59,004 bases of DNA from an uncultured Rhodospirillales bacterium (GTDB taxonomy: Bacteria > Pseudomonadota > Alphaproteobacteria > Reyranellales > Reyranellaceae): NCBI GenBank assembly GCA_902825855.1, contig CADECW010000028.1:1-59004 (forward strand), read 5' to 3'. Both the position numbers and the translations under genes were made by a program. Of the stretch, positions 40,742 to 48,959 are shown in pieces. Positions within the stretch are counted from its first letter, which is position 1. The number at the start of each line of letters is the position of its first letter. The notes under the pieces are model-generated. The model did no database searches. It worked only from the letters and a program-made list of their open reading frames with translations, and was not told the origin of the DNA.

Positions 40742-40852
40742 CGTCATCCCGAGCGAAGCCGCCCGAAGGGCGGCGCAGTCGAGGAACCTCTCTTGTCGAT
40801 GCGTCAACAAGAAGAGGTCCCTCCACTTCGCTTCGCTCCGGTCGGGATGACG
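40742..40852. repeat. REP-like palindromic repeat, copy 1
   Basis: A 111-base element bounded by CGTCATCCCGAGCG at one end and CGGTCGGGATGACG at the other. The ends are complementary, and interior blocks (GAGGAACCTC versus GAGGTCCCTC) also pair, so it could fold as a long imperfect hairpin. It contains GGGCGGCGCAGTCGAGG. No ORF or transposase. It resembles the short interspersed palindromes common in alphaproteobacterial intergenic DNA. Confidence 0.8.
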
Positions 40853-40875
40853 GGAGCGGTGAGCCACAATTTTCC

Positions 40876-40990
40876 CGTCATCCCGAGCGGAGCCGACCGA
40901 AGGGCGGCGCAGTCGAGGGACCTCGCCTTGTCCACGCATCTACAGAAAAGGTCCCTCCGCTCCGCGCTTCGCGCTCCGGTCGGGATGACG
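40876..40990. repeat. REP-like palindromic repeat, copy 2
   Basis: A 115-base second copy in the same orientation, 23 bases after copy 1. It shares the ends CGTCATCCCGAGCG and CGGTCGGGATGACG and the block AGGGCGGCGCAGTCGAGG, with divergence in the middle and a short extra GCTCCGCGCTTCGCGCTCC stretch. With copy 1 it fills most of the 328-base gap between the phosphatase and sirtuin genes; the leftover bases show nothing else. Confidence 0.8.
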
Positions 40991-41040
40991 AGCGTTGATG
41001 GTCATGGCCTCGCAGGCTAGCACGGCGTTAGATTGTCGCC

Positions 41041-41778
41041 ATGCATCAGGAATTCCTGCCGCCCGGGATCGTGATCCTGACCGGTGCGGGCATCTCCAAG
41101 GAAAGCGGCATCGACACCTTCCGCGACAAGGACGGGCTGTGGAGCCGGGTCGATCTCGAGGAGGTCGCCACCATCGAGGCCTGGCATCGCGACAAGAAGA
41201 AGGTCCTCGATTTCTATAACGACACCCGCCGCTCCTTCCGCTCCGCCCATGTCGAACCCAACGCCGCCCATCGGGCGCTCGCCCGCCTGGAGCAGGAGTA
41301 TGAAGGCGAGGTCACGGTGGTGACCCAGAATATCGACCCGTTGCACGAGATGGCGGGCTCCAGGAACATCCTCCATATGCACGGCCGCGACGGCGAGGTC
41401 CGCTGCATGAATTGCAGCGCCGTTTTCGAGTCCGACGTCGATCTCACGCCCCAATCGGTCTGCCCCAGCTGCGAGACGGTAGGCGAGCTCAGGCCAAATA
41501 TCGTCTGGTTCGGCGAGATGCCGCTCCACATGGACGAGATCTACGCCGCCCTGGAGCGCTGCGGCCTGTTCCTTTCGGTCGGCACCTCGGGCGAGGTCTA
41601 TCCGGCCGCAGGCTTCGTCCTGCATGTCCGCCGCAGGGCAGCGCGGGCGCGAACGGTCGAACTGAACCTCGAAGCGACTGGCAACCAGCCTCTGTTCCAC
41701 GAACACATCTACGGCCCTGCAACCGAGGTCGTGCCCGCCTATGTCGAGCGCGTCCTGGCCGGCGGCTGGCAACAATGA
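41041..41778 (+). CDS. NAD-dependent protein deacylase (sirtuin, CobB-like)
   Basis: Removes acyl groups from lysines using NAD+. The 245 residues have the NAD motif TGAGISKESGIDTFR (14-28), TQNIDPLHEMAG, the catalytic His in HMHGRDGEVRC (H114), zinc cysteines C122, C125, C141 and C144, and RPNIVWFGEMP. The FYNDTRR segment corresponds to the class III Tyr-x-x-Arg site for succinyl/malonyl groups but has one extra residue between Tyr59 and the arginines. Reads into the acyl-CoA dehydrogenase gene 10 bases later. Confidence 0.93.
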   Translation: MHQEFLPPGIVILTGAGISKESGIDTFRDKDGLWSRVDLEEVATIEAWHRDKKKVLDFYNDTRRSFRSAHVEPNAAHRALARLEQEYEGEVTVVTQNIDPLHEMAGSRNILHMHGRDGEVRCMNCSAVFESDVDLTPQSVCPSCETVGELRPNIVWFGEMPLHMDEIYAALERCGLFLSVGTSGEVYPAAGFVLHVRRRAARARTVELNLEATGNQPLFHEHIYGPATEVVPAYVERVLAGGWQQ

Positions 41779-41788
41779 GGAGAAGAAG

Positions 41789-43606
41789 ATGCCCGACATG
41801 ACGACCGCGCTCGGCCACCCGCAAGACGCGGGGCCGCATGGCGCGCATCACATCGCCCCCGACGTTCACGGCCTGAACTTCTACACCATCGACCGGCAAT
41901 TCCAGGACCTGCTGTCGCTCTACCTCGAGCCGGCTCTGCTGGAGCAGATGACGCCGCACTTCGAGAGGCTGGGCGAACTGGCCGGCAACCGGCTCGACGA
42001 TCTCGCCATGACCGCCGACAAGCATCCGCCGGTGCTGCACGCGCGCGACCGCTTCGGCCGCGACGAGGACTGGATCGACTATCACCCCTCCTACCGCGAG
42101 ATGGAGAAGATCGCCTTCGAGGAGTTCGGCATGCACGCGATGACCCATCGCGCCGGCGTGCTGGGCATGGCGGGCCCCGCCCATCCATTGGTGAAGTACG
42201 GCATCACCTATCTGTTCGTGCAGGCCGAGTTCGGCCTGATGTGCCCGGTCTCGGTCTCGGATACCTCCAATTTCATCATCAAGCGCTTCGGCTCCCAAGC
42301 GCTGAAGAAACACCTGCTCGACCGGCTGCTGAGCCAGGACCCGGCCACGATGCTCAAGGGCACGCAGTTCATGACCGAAAAGGCGGGTGGCTCGGACGTC
42401 GGCGCGCTCGAAACGGAGGCCGAGCCCATCGCCGCCAATGACCCGGAATTCAGGCCCGATGGTGTCGAACGCTGGAAACTTTTCGGCCAGAAGTGGTTCT
42501 GCAGCCACGCCGACGCCGACGTCGCCGTCCTGCTGGCCAGGCCACGCGGCGCCGCGCCGGGCACGCAGGGCCTCGGCATGTTCGCCATGCCCCGACGTCT
42601 GGAGGACGGCCGCCGCAACAGCTATCGGATCGTCCGCCTCAAGGACAAGCTCGGCACCAGGTCGATGGCGTCGGGCGAGATCATCCTGGAAGGCGCGGTC
42701 GCCTACCTGGTGGGCGACGCCAGCCGCGGCTTCAAGCAGATGATGGAGCAGGTGAACCTGTCTCGGCTGAGCCACGGCGTTCGCGCGGCATCGATGATGC
42801 GCCGCTGCCTGAACGAAGCGATGGTCGTTGCACGGAACCGGCGCGCCTTCGGCAAGGCGATCGGCGAATACCCGCTGCTGCGCCGGCAACTGATGAAGAT
42901 CATGCTGCCGACCGAGCAGGCGCTGTCGCTGTACGCCTTCTCGGCCGATGCCATGGGTCGCGCCAACGCGGGCGACAAGGACGCGGCCAGCCTGCTGCGC
43001 ATCCTGACGCCGGTCTACAAGTTCCGCGCCTGCCGCGACAACATTCCGGTCGCCAGCCATGCCCTCGAGGTCAGGGGCGGCCTGGGCTACATCGAGGAAT
43101 GGGCGACCGCCCGTCTGGTGCGCGACGCACAGATCGGCACGCTGTGGGAGGGCACCTCCAACATCAACGCCCTCGACGTCGTGCAGCGCGCCGTCGGCAA
43201 GACCGGCGGCCACAAGACACTGACGGCGGCGCTGAAGGACAAGTACGAGCGCTCCGACGCGCTACCGGGCCAGTACAAAGGCCTGCTCGGCGCCACCCTC
43301 GATCGTGTCGAGCGCTTCGTCGAGGCCGTCGCGGCCGATCCCGCACAGGAGAAGCGCTGCCGGCTCGCCGCGGGAGCGCTCTATCACGCCGCTTCGGCAG
43401 CGCTCATGGCTTGGGAAGGCGCAGCACTGGGTGCCAGGGGCGGTGACGCGCGCCGCCTGCTGCTGTCGCGCCTCGTGATCGAGCACCGGCTGGCACCGCA
43501 AGATCCACTGTCGCTCGACTCGGCGGCGTGGGAGCAGGAGGCGATGGACCTTTTGTTGCAGGACAAGCCCGTGCCTCTCGCCAAGGCGTCGGCTCTGATA
43601 GGATAG
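41789..43606 (+). CDS. AidB-like acyl-CoA dehydrogenase
   Basis: A 605-residue flavoprotein of the acyl-CoA dehydrogenase superfamily, closest by pattern to the AidB branch (alkylation-response proteins). Evidence: the FMTEKAGGSDVGALETEA segment, KWFCSHADADVAVLLARPRG, the LGTRSMASGEIILEGA region, and the C-terminal LEVRGGLGYIEEWATARLVRD with WEGTSNINALDVVQR. It is longer than AidB (541) through extra C-terminal helices. AidB branch proteins may bind FAD without normal dehydrogenase activity. GAGGAGAAG precedes the ATG; probably co-transcribed with the sirtuin. Confidence 0.88.
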   Translation: MPDMTTALGHPQDAGPHGAHHIAPDVHGLNFYTIDRQFQDLLSLYLEPALLEQMTPHFERLGELAGNRLDDLAMTADKHPPVLHARDRFGRDEDWIDYHPSYREMEKIAFEEFGMHAMTHRAGVLGMAGPAHPLVKYGITYLFVQAEFGLMCPVSVSDTSNFIIKRFGSQALKKHLLDRLLSQDPATMLKGTQFMTEKAGGSDVGALETEAEPIAANDPEFRPDGVERWKLFGQKWFCSHADADVAVLLARPRGAAPGTQGLGMFAMPRRLEDGRRNSYRIVRLKDKLGTRSMASGEIILEGAVAYLVGDASRGFKQMMEQVNLSRLSHGVRAASMMRRCLNEAMVVARNRRAFGKAIGEYPLLRRQLMKIMLPTEQALSLYAFSADAMGRANAGDKDAASLLRILTPVYKFRACRDNIPVASHALEVRGGLGYIEEWATARLVRDAQIGTLWEGTSNINALDVVQRAVGKTGGHKTLTAALKDKYERSDALPGQYKGLLGATLDRVERFVEAVAADPAQEKRCRLAAGALYHAASAALMAWEGAALGARGGDARRLLLSRLVIEHRLAPQDPLSLDSAAWEQEAMDLLLQDKPVPLAKASALIG

Positions 43607-43609
43607 GGC

Positions 43610-44299
43610 ATGGCCACTCCCCTTCCAGCGCCCTCGTGGACGGTGACCTCGGTCCTCGAACGCTCCTATACCCTGGCGCGCGACAACTTCGCCGCTTTCT
43701 TCACCGTCGCCGTGATAATCGGCGCGGTTTCCCTGGTCGTGAGCATCCTGAGCCTCGGATTGCTGGCCGGCCTGGTCGGGCTTCTCTGCGGCGTTGCCAC
43801 CTCGATCTGCATCACCTGGGGCACGCTGCAGGCGATCGCCGGACGCAAGCCCGCGTGGGAACCGATGCTGCGCCAGGTACAAGGCCCGCGGTTCGGCTGG
43901 ATGCTGCTGACGGGCGCCATTCAGTACTTCGTAGTGGCGGTGTCGATGATCGTCGTGGTCGGGCCGCTATTCTTGATTCCGCTGTGGGCAGTGACGATCC
44001 CCGCCATGATGGTCGAGCGTACCGACGTGGGCGGCGCCTTCAATCGCAGCATGGATCTGACGGCCGGCCGGCGGTTGCCGATCCTCGGCGCCTTCCTGCT
44101 GTGGTTCGTGATCTTCGCGATCGGCGCTGGCATCATCATCTCGCTGCTGGGCCACGGCGCACTGGGAAGCCTCGTCATGTGGATCTACGCCGCCCTGGCG
44201 GGGATTGTCGTGCACACGCTGCCGGCGATCTTCTACGTCCTGCTGCGCGAGGAGAAGGAAGGCATCACCGCCGGACAAATCCTGGCGGCAGTCGACTGA
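43610..44299 (+). CDS. Polytopic membrane protein of unknown function
   Basis: A 229-residue protein with about five hydrophobic segments (FFTVAVIIGAVSLVVSILSL, LLAGLVGLLCGVATSICI, QYFVVAVSMIVVVGPLFLIP, AFLLWFVIFAIGAGIIISLL, LGSLVMWIYAALAGIVVHTL). Between them, an AMMVERTDVGGAFNRSMDLT loop resembles the glycerophosphodiester-phosphodiesterase-type membrane domain. It starts three bases after the acyl-CoA dehydrogenase stop, so it is in that operon. No enzyme motif is visible. Confidence 0.75.
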   Translation: MATPLPAPSWTVTSVLERSYTLARDNFAAFFTVAVIIGAVSLVVSILSLGLLAGLVGLLCGVATSICITWGTLQAIAGRKPAWEPMLRQVQGPRFGWMLLTGAIQYFVVAVSMIVVVGPLFLIPLWAVTIPAMMVERTDVGGAFNRSMDLTAGRRLPILGAFLLWFVIFAIGAGIIISLLGHGALGSLVMWIYAALAGIVVHTLPAIFYVLLREEKEGITAGQILAAVD

Positions 44300-44304
44300 A
44301 GAGC

Positions 44305-44877
44305 CTAACCCAGCAACCGGTCCAGCTCGCCCTTGAACGCCAGCCGTTCCACCGCCTGCAGGGCGACAACGCTCAGGACGTCGCGGATCTCGCCGGCTTC
44401 GACCATGCGGAAGGTCTCGGTCAGGGGGAGCCGGCGCACGACCAGCTCCTCGGTCGGCTCGGGAGACGAATCGCCCTGCTCGAGCTGCCACGCAAGATAG
44501 GCGACCGCGCGCTCGTCGCTCACCGAGTTGGAGAGATCGCACTCGACCAGCTTGTGCCATCGCTTCGCGCGCAGGCCCGTTTCCTCCTGCAGTTCGCGCT
44601 TGGCCGATTCGACGAAGTCGACATCGAGCGGCCCGCCGCCCTCCGGGATCTCCCAGCTGTAGGCGTCGAGGGCAAAGCGGTACTGACCGACCAGATAGGT
44701 ATGCTGCTCGGAGTCGATCGGCACGATGCCGATGGCGCGGTTCTTGAAATGGATCAGGCCGTAGATGCCGTCGGTGCCGGACGGCGTGACGACATCGTGA
44801 TGTGTCACCCGTATCCAGCGATTGTCGTAGACGTCGTTGCTCGCGACGATCGTCCAGGGCCCACGCTTGACGCTCAA
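44305..44877 (-). CDS. Nudix hydrolase (ADP-ribose pyrophosphatase-like)
   Basis: A 190-residue Nudix protein with the layout of ADP-ribose/ADP-sugar pyrophosphatases (YDNRWIRVTHHDVVTPSG, YSWEIPEGGG). The Nudix box ends RELQEETGLR with its metal-binding glutamates intact, but the earlier box Glu (Gx5E) is Val. The start is TTG at 44877, whose last two bases lie in the TGA of the upstream CoA-transferase (TTGA), with GGGAG before it. Last gene of the acyl-CoA operon; it may act on CoA or ADP-containing by-products, which is inference. Confidence 0.87.
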   Translation of the reverse strand: MSVKRGPWTIVASNDVYDNRWIRVTHHDVVTPSGTDGIYGLIHFKNRAIGIVPIDSEQHTYLVGQYRFALDAYSWEIPEGGGPLDVDFVESAKRELQEETGLRAKRWHKLVECDLSNSVSDERAVAYLAWQLEQGDSSPEPTEELVVRRLPLTETFRMVEAGEIRDVLSVVALQAVERLAFKGELDRLLG

Positions 44878-45992
44878 CGCGTCGACTCCCGCCGCTTCAG
44901 CACTTCGGCCGTATGCTCGCCCAGCAACGGCTCTCGATAGAGCGGCTGCGACGGCTCGTCCTTGAAGCGCACGACGGGCGCCAGGTGCTTGCGGCCATCC
45001 GGATCGGTCACGACCGCGCGCCGCTTCGCGAGGTTGGGATCGGCGATCGCCTCGGGCAGCGTGTTGACCGGCCCATAGCAGATGTCGAGCGTATCGAGCC
45101 ATTTCATCCAGTGCGCCAGCGGCTTTTCGCGGAAGGTCCTGGCGAGGAATTCCGTCACCGGCTTCTGGTGCGCGCCCGGCCATTCGCAGAGCTCGACGAA
45201 CTCGGGCTTGCCGAGCGCACTCAGGAGGTTGCGGATGAACTTCATCTCCTGGCCGGCCAGCACGAGCTGACGGCCGTCCGACGTGTCGTAGACACGATAG
45301 AACGCCGCGCCGCCGGTGGTGCGCTGGTTCTTGACGTCAGGCTGCGTGCCGTCGGTGAAGGCGGTCGCGACGACATTGGCGCAGGAGGCCATCAGCGCCT
45401 CGTGCATGCTGACATCGATATAGTCGCCCCTTCCCGTCGTCTGCCGTCTCAGCAGCGCCATCAGGACGCCCGAAAGGCCGTGCAGACCGCTCACCAGGTC
45501 GGCGACGGGGATGCCGGGAATCGCCGGACGCCCGTCGTCGCCCAGCGTAAGCGAGAGCACGCCCGTCATGGCTTCCAGCGCGAGATCGTGGGCGGCGCGG
45601 CCGGGATAGGCGCCGTTCTGGCCGAAAGCCGAGATCGAGCAGTAGACGATGCCGGGATTTCTTTTCTTCACCGCCTCGTAGCCGACGCCGAAGCGGTCGG
45701 CGACGCCAGGGCGGAAGGATTCGACCAGCACGTCGGCCTCGCACGCCAACCGGAAGAGATCGGCGCGGCCTTGCTCGGTCTTGAGGTCGAGCACCACGCT
45801 CTTCTTGCCGCGGCCCATGTTGCGGAAGAACACCGAGGTGCGCTGGTCGGACGGGCGGATGTGGCGGCCGGGGTCGCCGTCGGGCGGCTCGACCTTGATG
45901 ACCTCCGCGCCGTGGTCAGCCAGCGCGGTCGTGAGATACGGCCCCGGCAGGAACCACGAGAGATCGACGACCTTCAGACCTTCGAGCTTCAT
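44874..45992 (-). CDS. CaiB/BaiF-family (class III) CoA-transferase, copy A
   Basis: Transfers CoA between carboxylic acids. The 372-residue protein has the family start LEGLKVVDLSWFLPGPYLT, HGAEVIKVEPPDGDPGR, the catalytic Asp in RAAHDLALEAMTG (D136), and VADLVSGLHGLSGVLMALL. It is encoded next to a second, clearly different CaiB homologue (copy B) with which it shares ATGA overlap. Two dissimilar CaiB genes in series may form a heteromer or act on successive substrates. Confidence 0.93.
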   Translation of the reverse strand: MKLEGLKVVDLSWFLPGPYLTTALADHGAEVIKVEPPDGDPGRHIRPSDQRTSVFFRNMGRGKKSVVLDLKTEQGRADLFRLACEADVLVESFRPGVADRFGVGYEAVKKRNPGIVYCSISAFGQNGAYPGRAAHDLALEAMTGVLSLTLGDDGRPAIPGIPVADLVSGLHGLSGVLMALLRRQTTGRGDYIDVSMHEALMASCANVVATAFTDGTQPDVKNQRTTGGAAFYRVYDTSDGRQLVLAGQEMKFIRNLLSALGKPEFVELCEWPGAHQKPVTEFLARTFREKPLAHWMKWLDTLDICYGPVNTLPEAIADPNLAKRRAVVTDPDGRKHLAPVVRFKDEPSQPLYREPLLGEHTAEVLKRRESTR

Positions 45993-47143
45993 GTGCGTTT
46001 GCCCAGCAGAGATGCGTTGTCGGCGCCGAGCGGCGAGCAGGCGGCCTGGGCCGGACGTTCGCCGTCGATGCGCAGGGGATTGGCGAGGACGCGCAGGCTG
46101 CCCTTCACAGGATGCGGCACGGCCGAGACCATGCCGGCCGAGCGCGCGAAGCCACTGTCGAGCGCCTGGTCGAGGCGATGCACGGGCGCCGCCGGCAGCA
46201 AGCCGTTGAAGGCCGTGAGCCATTCGTCCGTGGTGCGCGTGCGGAAGATGGGATCGAGCGCGTCGGTCAGCGCCGCGCGATGCACGGCGCGTGTATTGGG
46301 ATCCGCGAAGCGCGAGTCGTCCAGAAGCGCCTCGCAGCCCATCGTCTTCACCAGCGACAGCCAGAACTTCTGGGTCATGCACATGATGAAGATCCAGCCG
46401 TCCTTCGTAGGAAAGGTCTGAACCGGCGCCAGCGACAGGTGCGCACTGCGCGGCACGCGCGGCGAGACGGCGCCCTCGTTGAGGTACCAGACGCCGGGGT
46501 AGGTGAGCTGGTGCATGGCGACGTCGTACAGGCAGGTCTCGACATCGCAGCCCTGCCCCGTCGTCTTGGCGCGCAGCAGGCATGCCAGGAGGCCGACGGC
46601 GCCGGTCATGCCGCTCATGCTGTCGATCAGCGACACGCCCACGCGGGTCGGCGCGCCGTCGGGATCGCCGGTCAGCTCCATCAACCCGGCTTCGGCCTGC
46701 ATCAGGAAGTCGTAGCCCGGCCAGTCGGCGCGCTCGCCGGCGCGGCCGTAGGCCGAGATGTGCAGGCAGACGATCGAAGGCTTCAGGTGCTTCAGGCTCG
46801 CATGGTCGATGCCGAGCTTGGCGGGCTGCGAGCCGCGCAGGTTGTTGACCACGCAGTCGGCGGTCTTCACCAGCGCTTCGAACTGGCGGCGGCCCTCGGC
46901 CGACTTGATGTCGAGCGTCACGCTCTTCTTGCCGAGGTTCCAGGCCTGGAAGTACTCGCTGTCGGCCTCCCCGAGCTTGTACGGCCCGACATGGCGCGAG
47001 GGATCGCCGTCGGGCGCCTCGACCTTGATCACCTCGGCGCCGAGCTCGGCCAGGAACATGGTGCCGTACGGTCCCGCCCCGAACTGCTCCAGGGTGAGCA
47101 CACGGATGCCCTGCAGGGGTTTCGTTGGGCTATCGGCGCTCAT
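45989..47143 (-). CDS. CaiB/BaiF-family (class III) CoA-transferase, copy B
   Basis: A 384-residue class III CoA-transferase with the start LQGIRVLTLEQFGAGPYGTMF, LGAEVIKVEAPDGDPSRHVG, the catalytic Asp in WPGYDFLMQAEAGLMELTG (D145), and SLIDSMSGMTGAVGLLACLL. Coupled by ATGA overlaps to the acyl-CoA dehydrogenase upstream and copy A downstream. Such enzymes activate acids such as succinate/2-hydroxyacid or aromatic acids; the substrate is not deducible here. Confidence 0.93.
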   Translation of the reverse strand: MSADSPTKPLQGIRVLTLEQFGAGPYGTMFLAELGAEVIKVEAPDGDPSRHVGPYKLGEADSEYFQAWNLGKKSVTLDIKSAEGRRQFEALVKTADCVVNNLRGSQPAKLGIDHASLKHLKPSIVCLHISAYGRAGERADWPGYDFLMQAEAGLMELTGDPDGAPTRVGVSLIDSMSGMTGAVGLLACLLRAKTTGQGCDVETCLYDVAMHQLTYPGVWYLNEGAVSPRVPRSAHLSLAPVQTFPTKDGWIFIMCMTQKFWLSLVKTMGCEALLDDSRFADPNTRAVHRAALTDALDPIFRTRTTDEWLTAFNGLLPAAPVHRLDQALDSGFARSAGMVSAVPHPVKGSLRVLANPLRIDGERPAQAACSPLGADNASLLGKRT

Positions 47144-48297
47144 AGCTCGGCATGCTGCTTGATCCACTGGCGGGCGATGATGATGCGCTGCATCTCGTTG
47201 GTGCCCTCGCCAATGCAGGTGAGCGGCGCATCGCGGTACAGCCGCTCGATGTCGTATTCCTTCGAATAGCCGTAGGCGCCGTGGATGCGCATGCTCTCGA
47301 TGCTGTTTTCCAGCGCTGCCTCCGACGAAAAGTACTTCGCCATGCCGGCCTGCAGGTCGCAGCGCTCGCCGCGGTCGAAGGCGTCGGCGGCATCGAGCGT
47401 GAGCAGCCGCGCAGCACGCGCGCGCGTCGCCATCTCGCCGAGCTTGAGCTGGATCGCCTGGTGCTCGCAGATCGGCTTGCCGAATGTCTTGCGGATCTGC
47501 GAGTAGCTGGTGGCGAGCCGCAATGCGCCCTCGGCGATGCCGACCCCACGGGCGGCGACATTGATGCGGCCGAGTTCCAGCCCGCCTGCCACCTGGGTGA
47601 AGCCGCGCCCCTCGACCTCGCCGATCAGGTGGTCGGCCGGAACCTTGTAGTCCTCGAAGATCAGCTCGCCCGAGTCGATCGACTTGTAGCCGAGCTTCTC
47701 GAGCTTGCGGCCGACCCGGAAGCCCGGGCCCTTGGGCGCGATGAACAGGCTCATGCCCGAATAGCGCGGCGAGGCTTCCGGGTTGGTCTTCACCAGGAGC
47801 GCGAAGCAGGAGCCTTCGATGCCGTTGGAAATCCAGGTCTTGGTGCCGTTCAGCACGTAGTGGTCGCCCTCGCGCCGCGCCGTCAGCCGGATCGCCTGCA
47901 GGTCGGTGCCGGCGTCGGGCTCGGTCAGCGCCAGGCCGCCCCTCACCTCGCCCGAGGCGAGCTTGGGCAGCCAATGACGGCGCTGCGGTTCGGTGCCGAA
48001 CTTCTCGATCGCGAGCGCCAGCATAAGGTGGGAGTTGAAGATGCCGGTGAGCGCCATCCACACCGAGGAGATCTTCATGACGATCTCGGCATAGGTGCGC
48101 GCCGGCAGGCCGAGCCCGCCATAGTCGGCGCTGACAGTCGCGCCGAACAGGCCGAGTTCCTTCATCTGCTCGACCAGCTCGGCCGGCCAGCGGTCGGCAT
48201 GGTCGAATTCCTTGACGCGCGGAGCGACTTCGCGCTCGACCCAGCGATCGATGGTGGCCAGAAGCTGCGCCTCGTCGGCCTTGTCGATCTCCGCCAT
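47140..48297 (-). CDS. Acyl-CoA dehydrogenase
   Basis: A 385-residue FAD enzyme that introduces an alpha-beta double bond into an acyl-CoA. Motifs: LTEPDAGTDLQAIRL, KTWISNGIEGSCFALLVKT, RKTFGKPICEHQAIQLKLGEMA, AAARAARLL-type helix, and the C-terminal IHGAYGYSKEYDIERLYRD followed by IGEGTNEMQR, where the catalytic base Glu is expected. Length is normal. First gene of the operon; GGGAGG before the ATG abuts a perfect palindrome that looks like an operator. Confidence 0.95.
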   Translation of the reverse strand: MAEIDKADEAQLLATIDRWVEREVAPRVKEFDHADRWPAELVEQMKELGLFGATVSADYGGLGLPARTYAEIVMKISSVWMALTGIFNSHLMLALAIEKFGTEPQRRHWLPKLASGEVRGGLALTEPDAGTDLQAIRLTARREGDHYVLNGTKTWISNGIEGSCFALLVKTNPEASPRYSGMSLFIAPKGPGFRVGRKLEKLGYKSIDSGELIFEDYKVPADHLIGEVEGRGFTQVAGGLELGRINVAARGVGIAEGALRLATSYSQIRKTFGKPICEHQAIQLKLGEMATRARAARLLTLDAADAFDRGERCDLQAGMAKYFSSEAALENSIESMRIHGAYGYSKEYDIERLYRDAPLTCIGEGTNEMQRIIIARQWIKQHAEL

Positions 48298-48310
48298 CCG
48301 TTACCTCCCA

Positions 48311-48330
48311 CACTTTGGCTGGCCAAAGTG
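48311..48330. promoter_or_regulatory. Perfect 20-bp palindrome, likely operator of the acyl-CoA operon
   Basis: CACTTTGGC-TG-GCCAAAGTG: both 9-base arms match perfectly. It lies 14 bases before the acyl-CoA dehydrogenase start codon, right next to its ribosome-binding site. Size and symmetry fit a TetR, MarR or GntR dimer site. No regulator of those types is encoded beside it in this window, so the cognate protein must lie elsewhere. Confidence 0.6.
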
Positions 48331-48435
48331 CGAAGAGGCCCGCACGGAGTCAATATTTCCCCAACGCGCAATGTGCTCGGCGAAAATCGTGCGTGGCTCA
48401 CGAACTGCCCGCGCCGCGCACTGCAGAAATCCCGG

Positions 48436-48843
48436 TCAGCGCGCCAGCAGGCTGCGAATGTAGCGTTCGAGCTCGGCGTGATCGTAAGGCTTGGCGAGGA
48501 CCGGGCCCGTCTCGCAGAGATCGCCCGCCTCCTTGGCCGTGCGCGCCGCACCCGACGTCAGGATGACCTTCAGCCACGGCCGCTCGCGGCGGACCCATTG
48601 CGCAAGTCCGAAGCCGTCCATGCTGCCCGGCATGTTGACATCAGAGAACACGACATCGACCGGTACGTCCGCCTGCAATACGCGAAGCGCCTCGTCGGCG
48701 CCGTTCGCCTCGATCACGTCGAAGCCGCATTCGCGCAGATAGGCGGCTACGATGCTGCGCACGAGCACGTCGTCTTCTACGACCAGGATCGTGGGAGGTG
48801 GCGCCGAAACCGGCTCGCCTCTGGTGCCGCGCACCGCGTTCAT
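48436..48843 (-). CDS. Single-domain response regulator
   Basis: A 135-residue receiver domain without output domain (CheY/FixJ-receiver size). Acidic pocket VVEDD (D23, D24), phospho-acceptor D68 in VVFSDVNMPGSMDGF, the conserved Thr/Ser in VILTSGAAR, and K118 in LAKPYDHAELERYI. It could act as a phosphorelay intermediate or protein-protein switch. No sensor kinase is adjacent. An ATG at 48918 would add 25 residues; I use the nearer ATG. Same strand as, and 138 bases upstream of, the acyl-CoA operon, with the palindrome in between. Confidence 0.88.
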   Translation of the reverse strand: MNAVRGTRGEPVSAPPPTILVVEDDVLVRSIVAAYLRECGFDVIEANGADEALRVLQADVPVDVVFSDVNMPGSMDGFGLAQWVRRERPWLKVILTSGAARTAKEAGDLCETGPVLAKPYDHAELERYIRSLLAR

Positions 48844-48959
48844 CCAGTCCGTAGCGCCACAGGGCGGCCTTAGTTCCGCGATGCGCCTTGACCCCCTAGG
48901 CGCGCGTGTAGTGGTCATGCATCATCGAATCGGGGAGCGTCAAACGTAGAGGGCACGGT

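Noticed and set aside
40742..40990. CRISPR-like interpretation of the two repeats
   Set aside because: Only two copies of over 100 bases each, internally palindromic, with a 23-base gap; they fit REP-like elements, not a CRISPR array.
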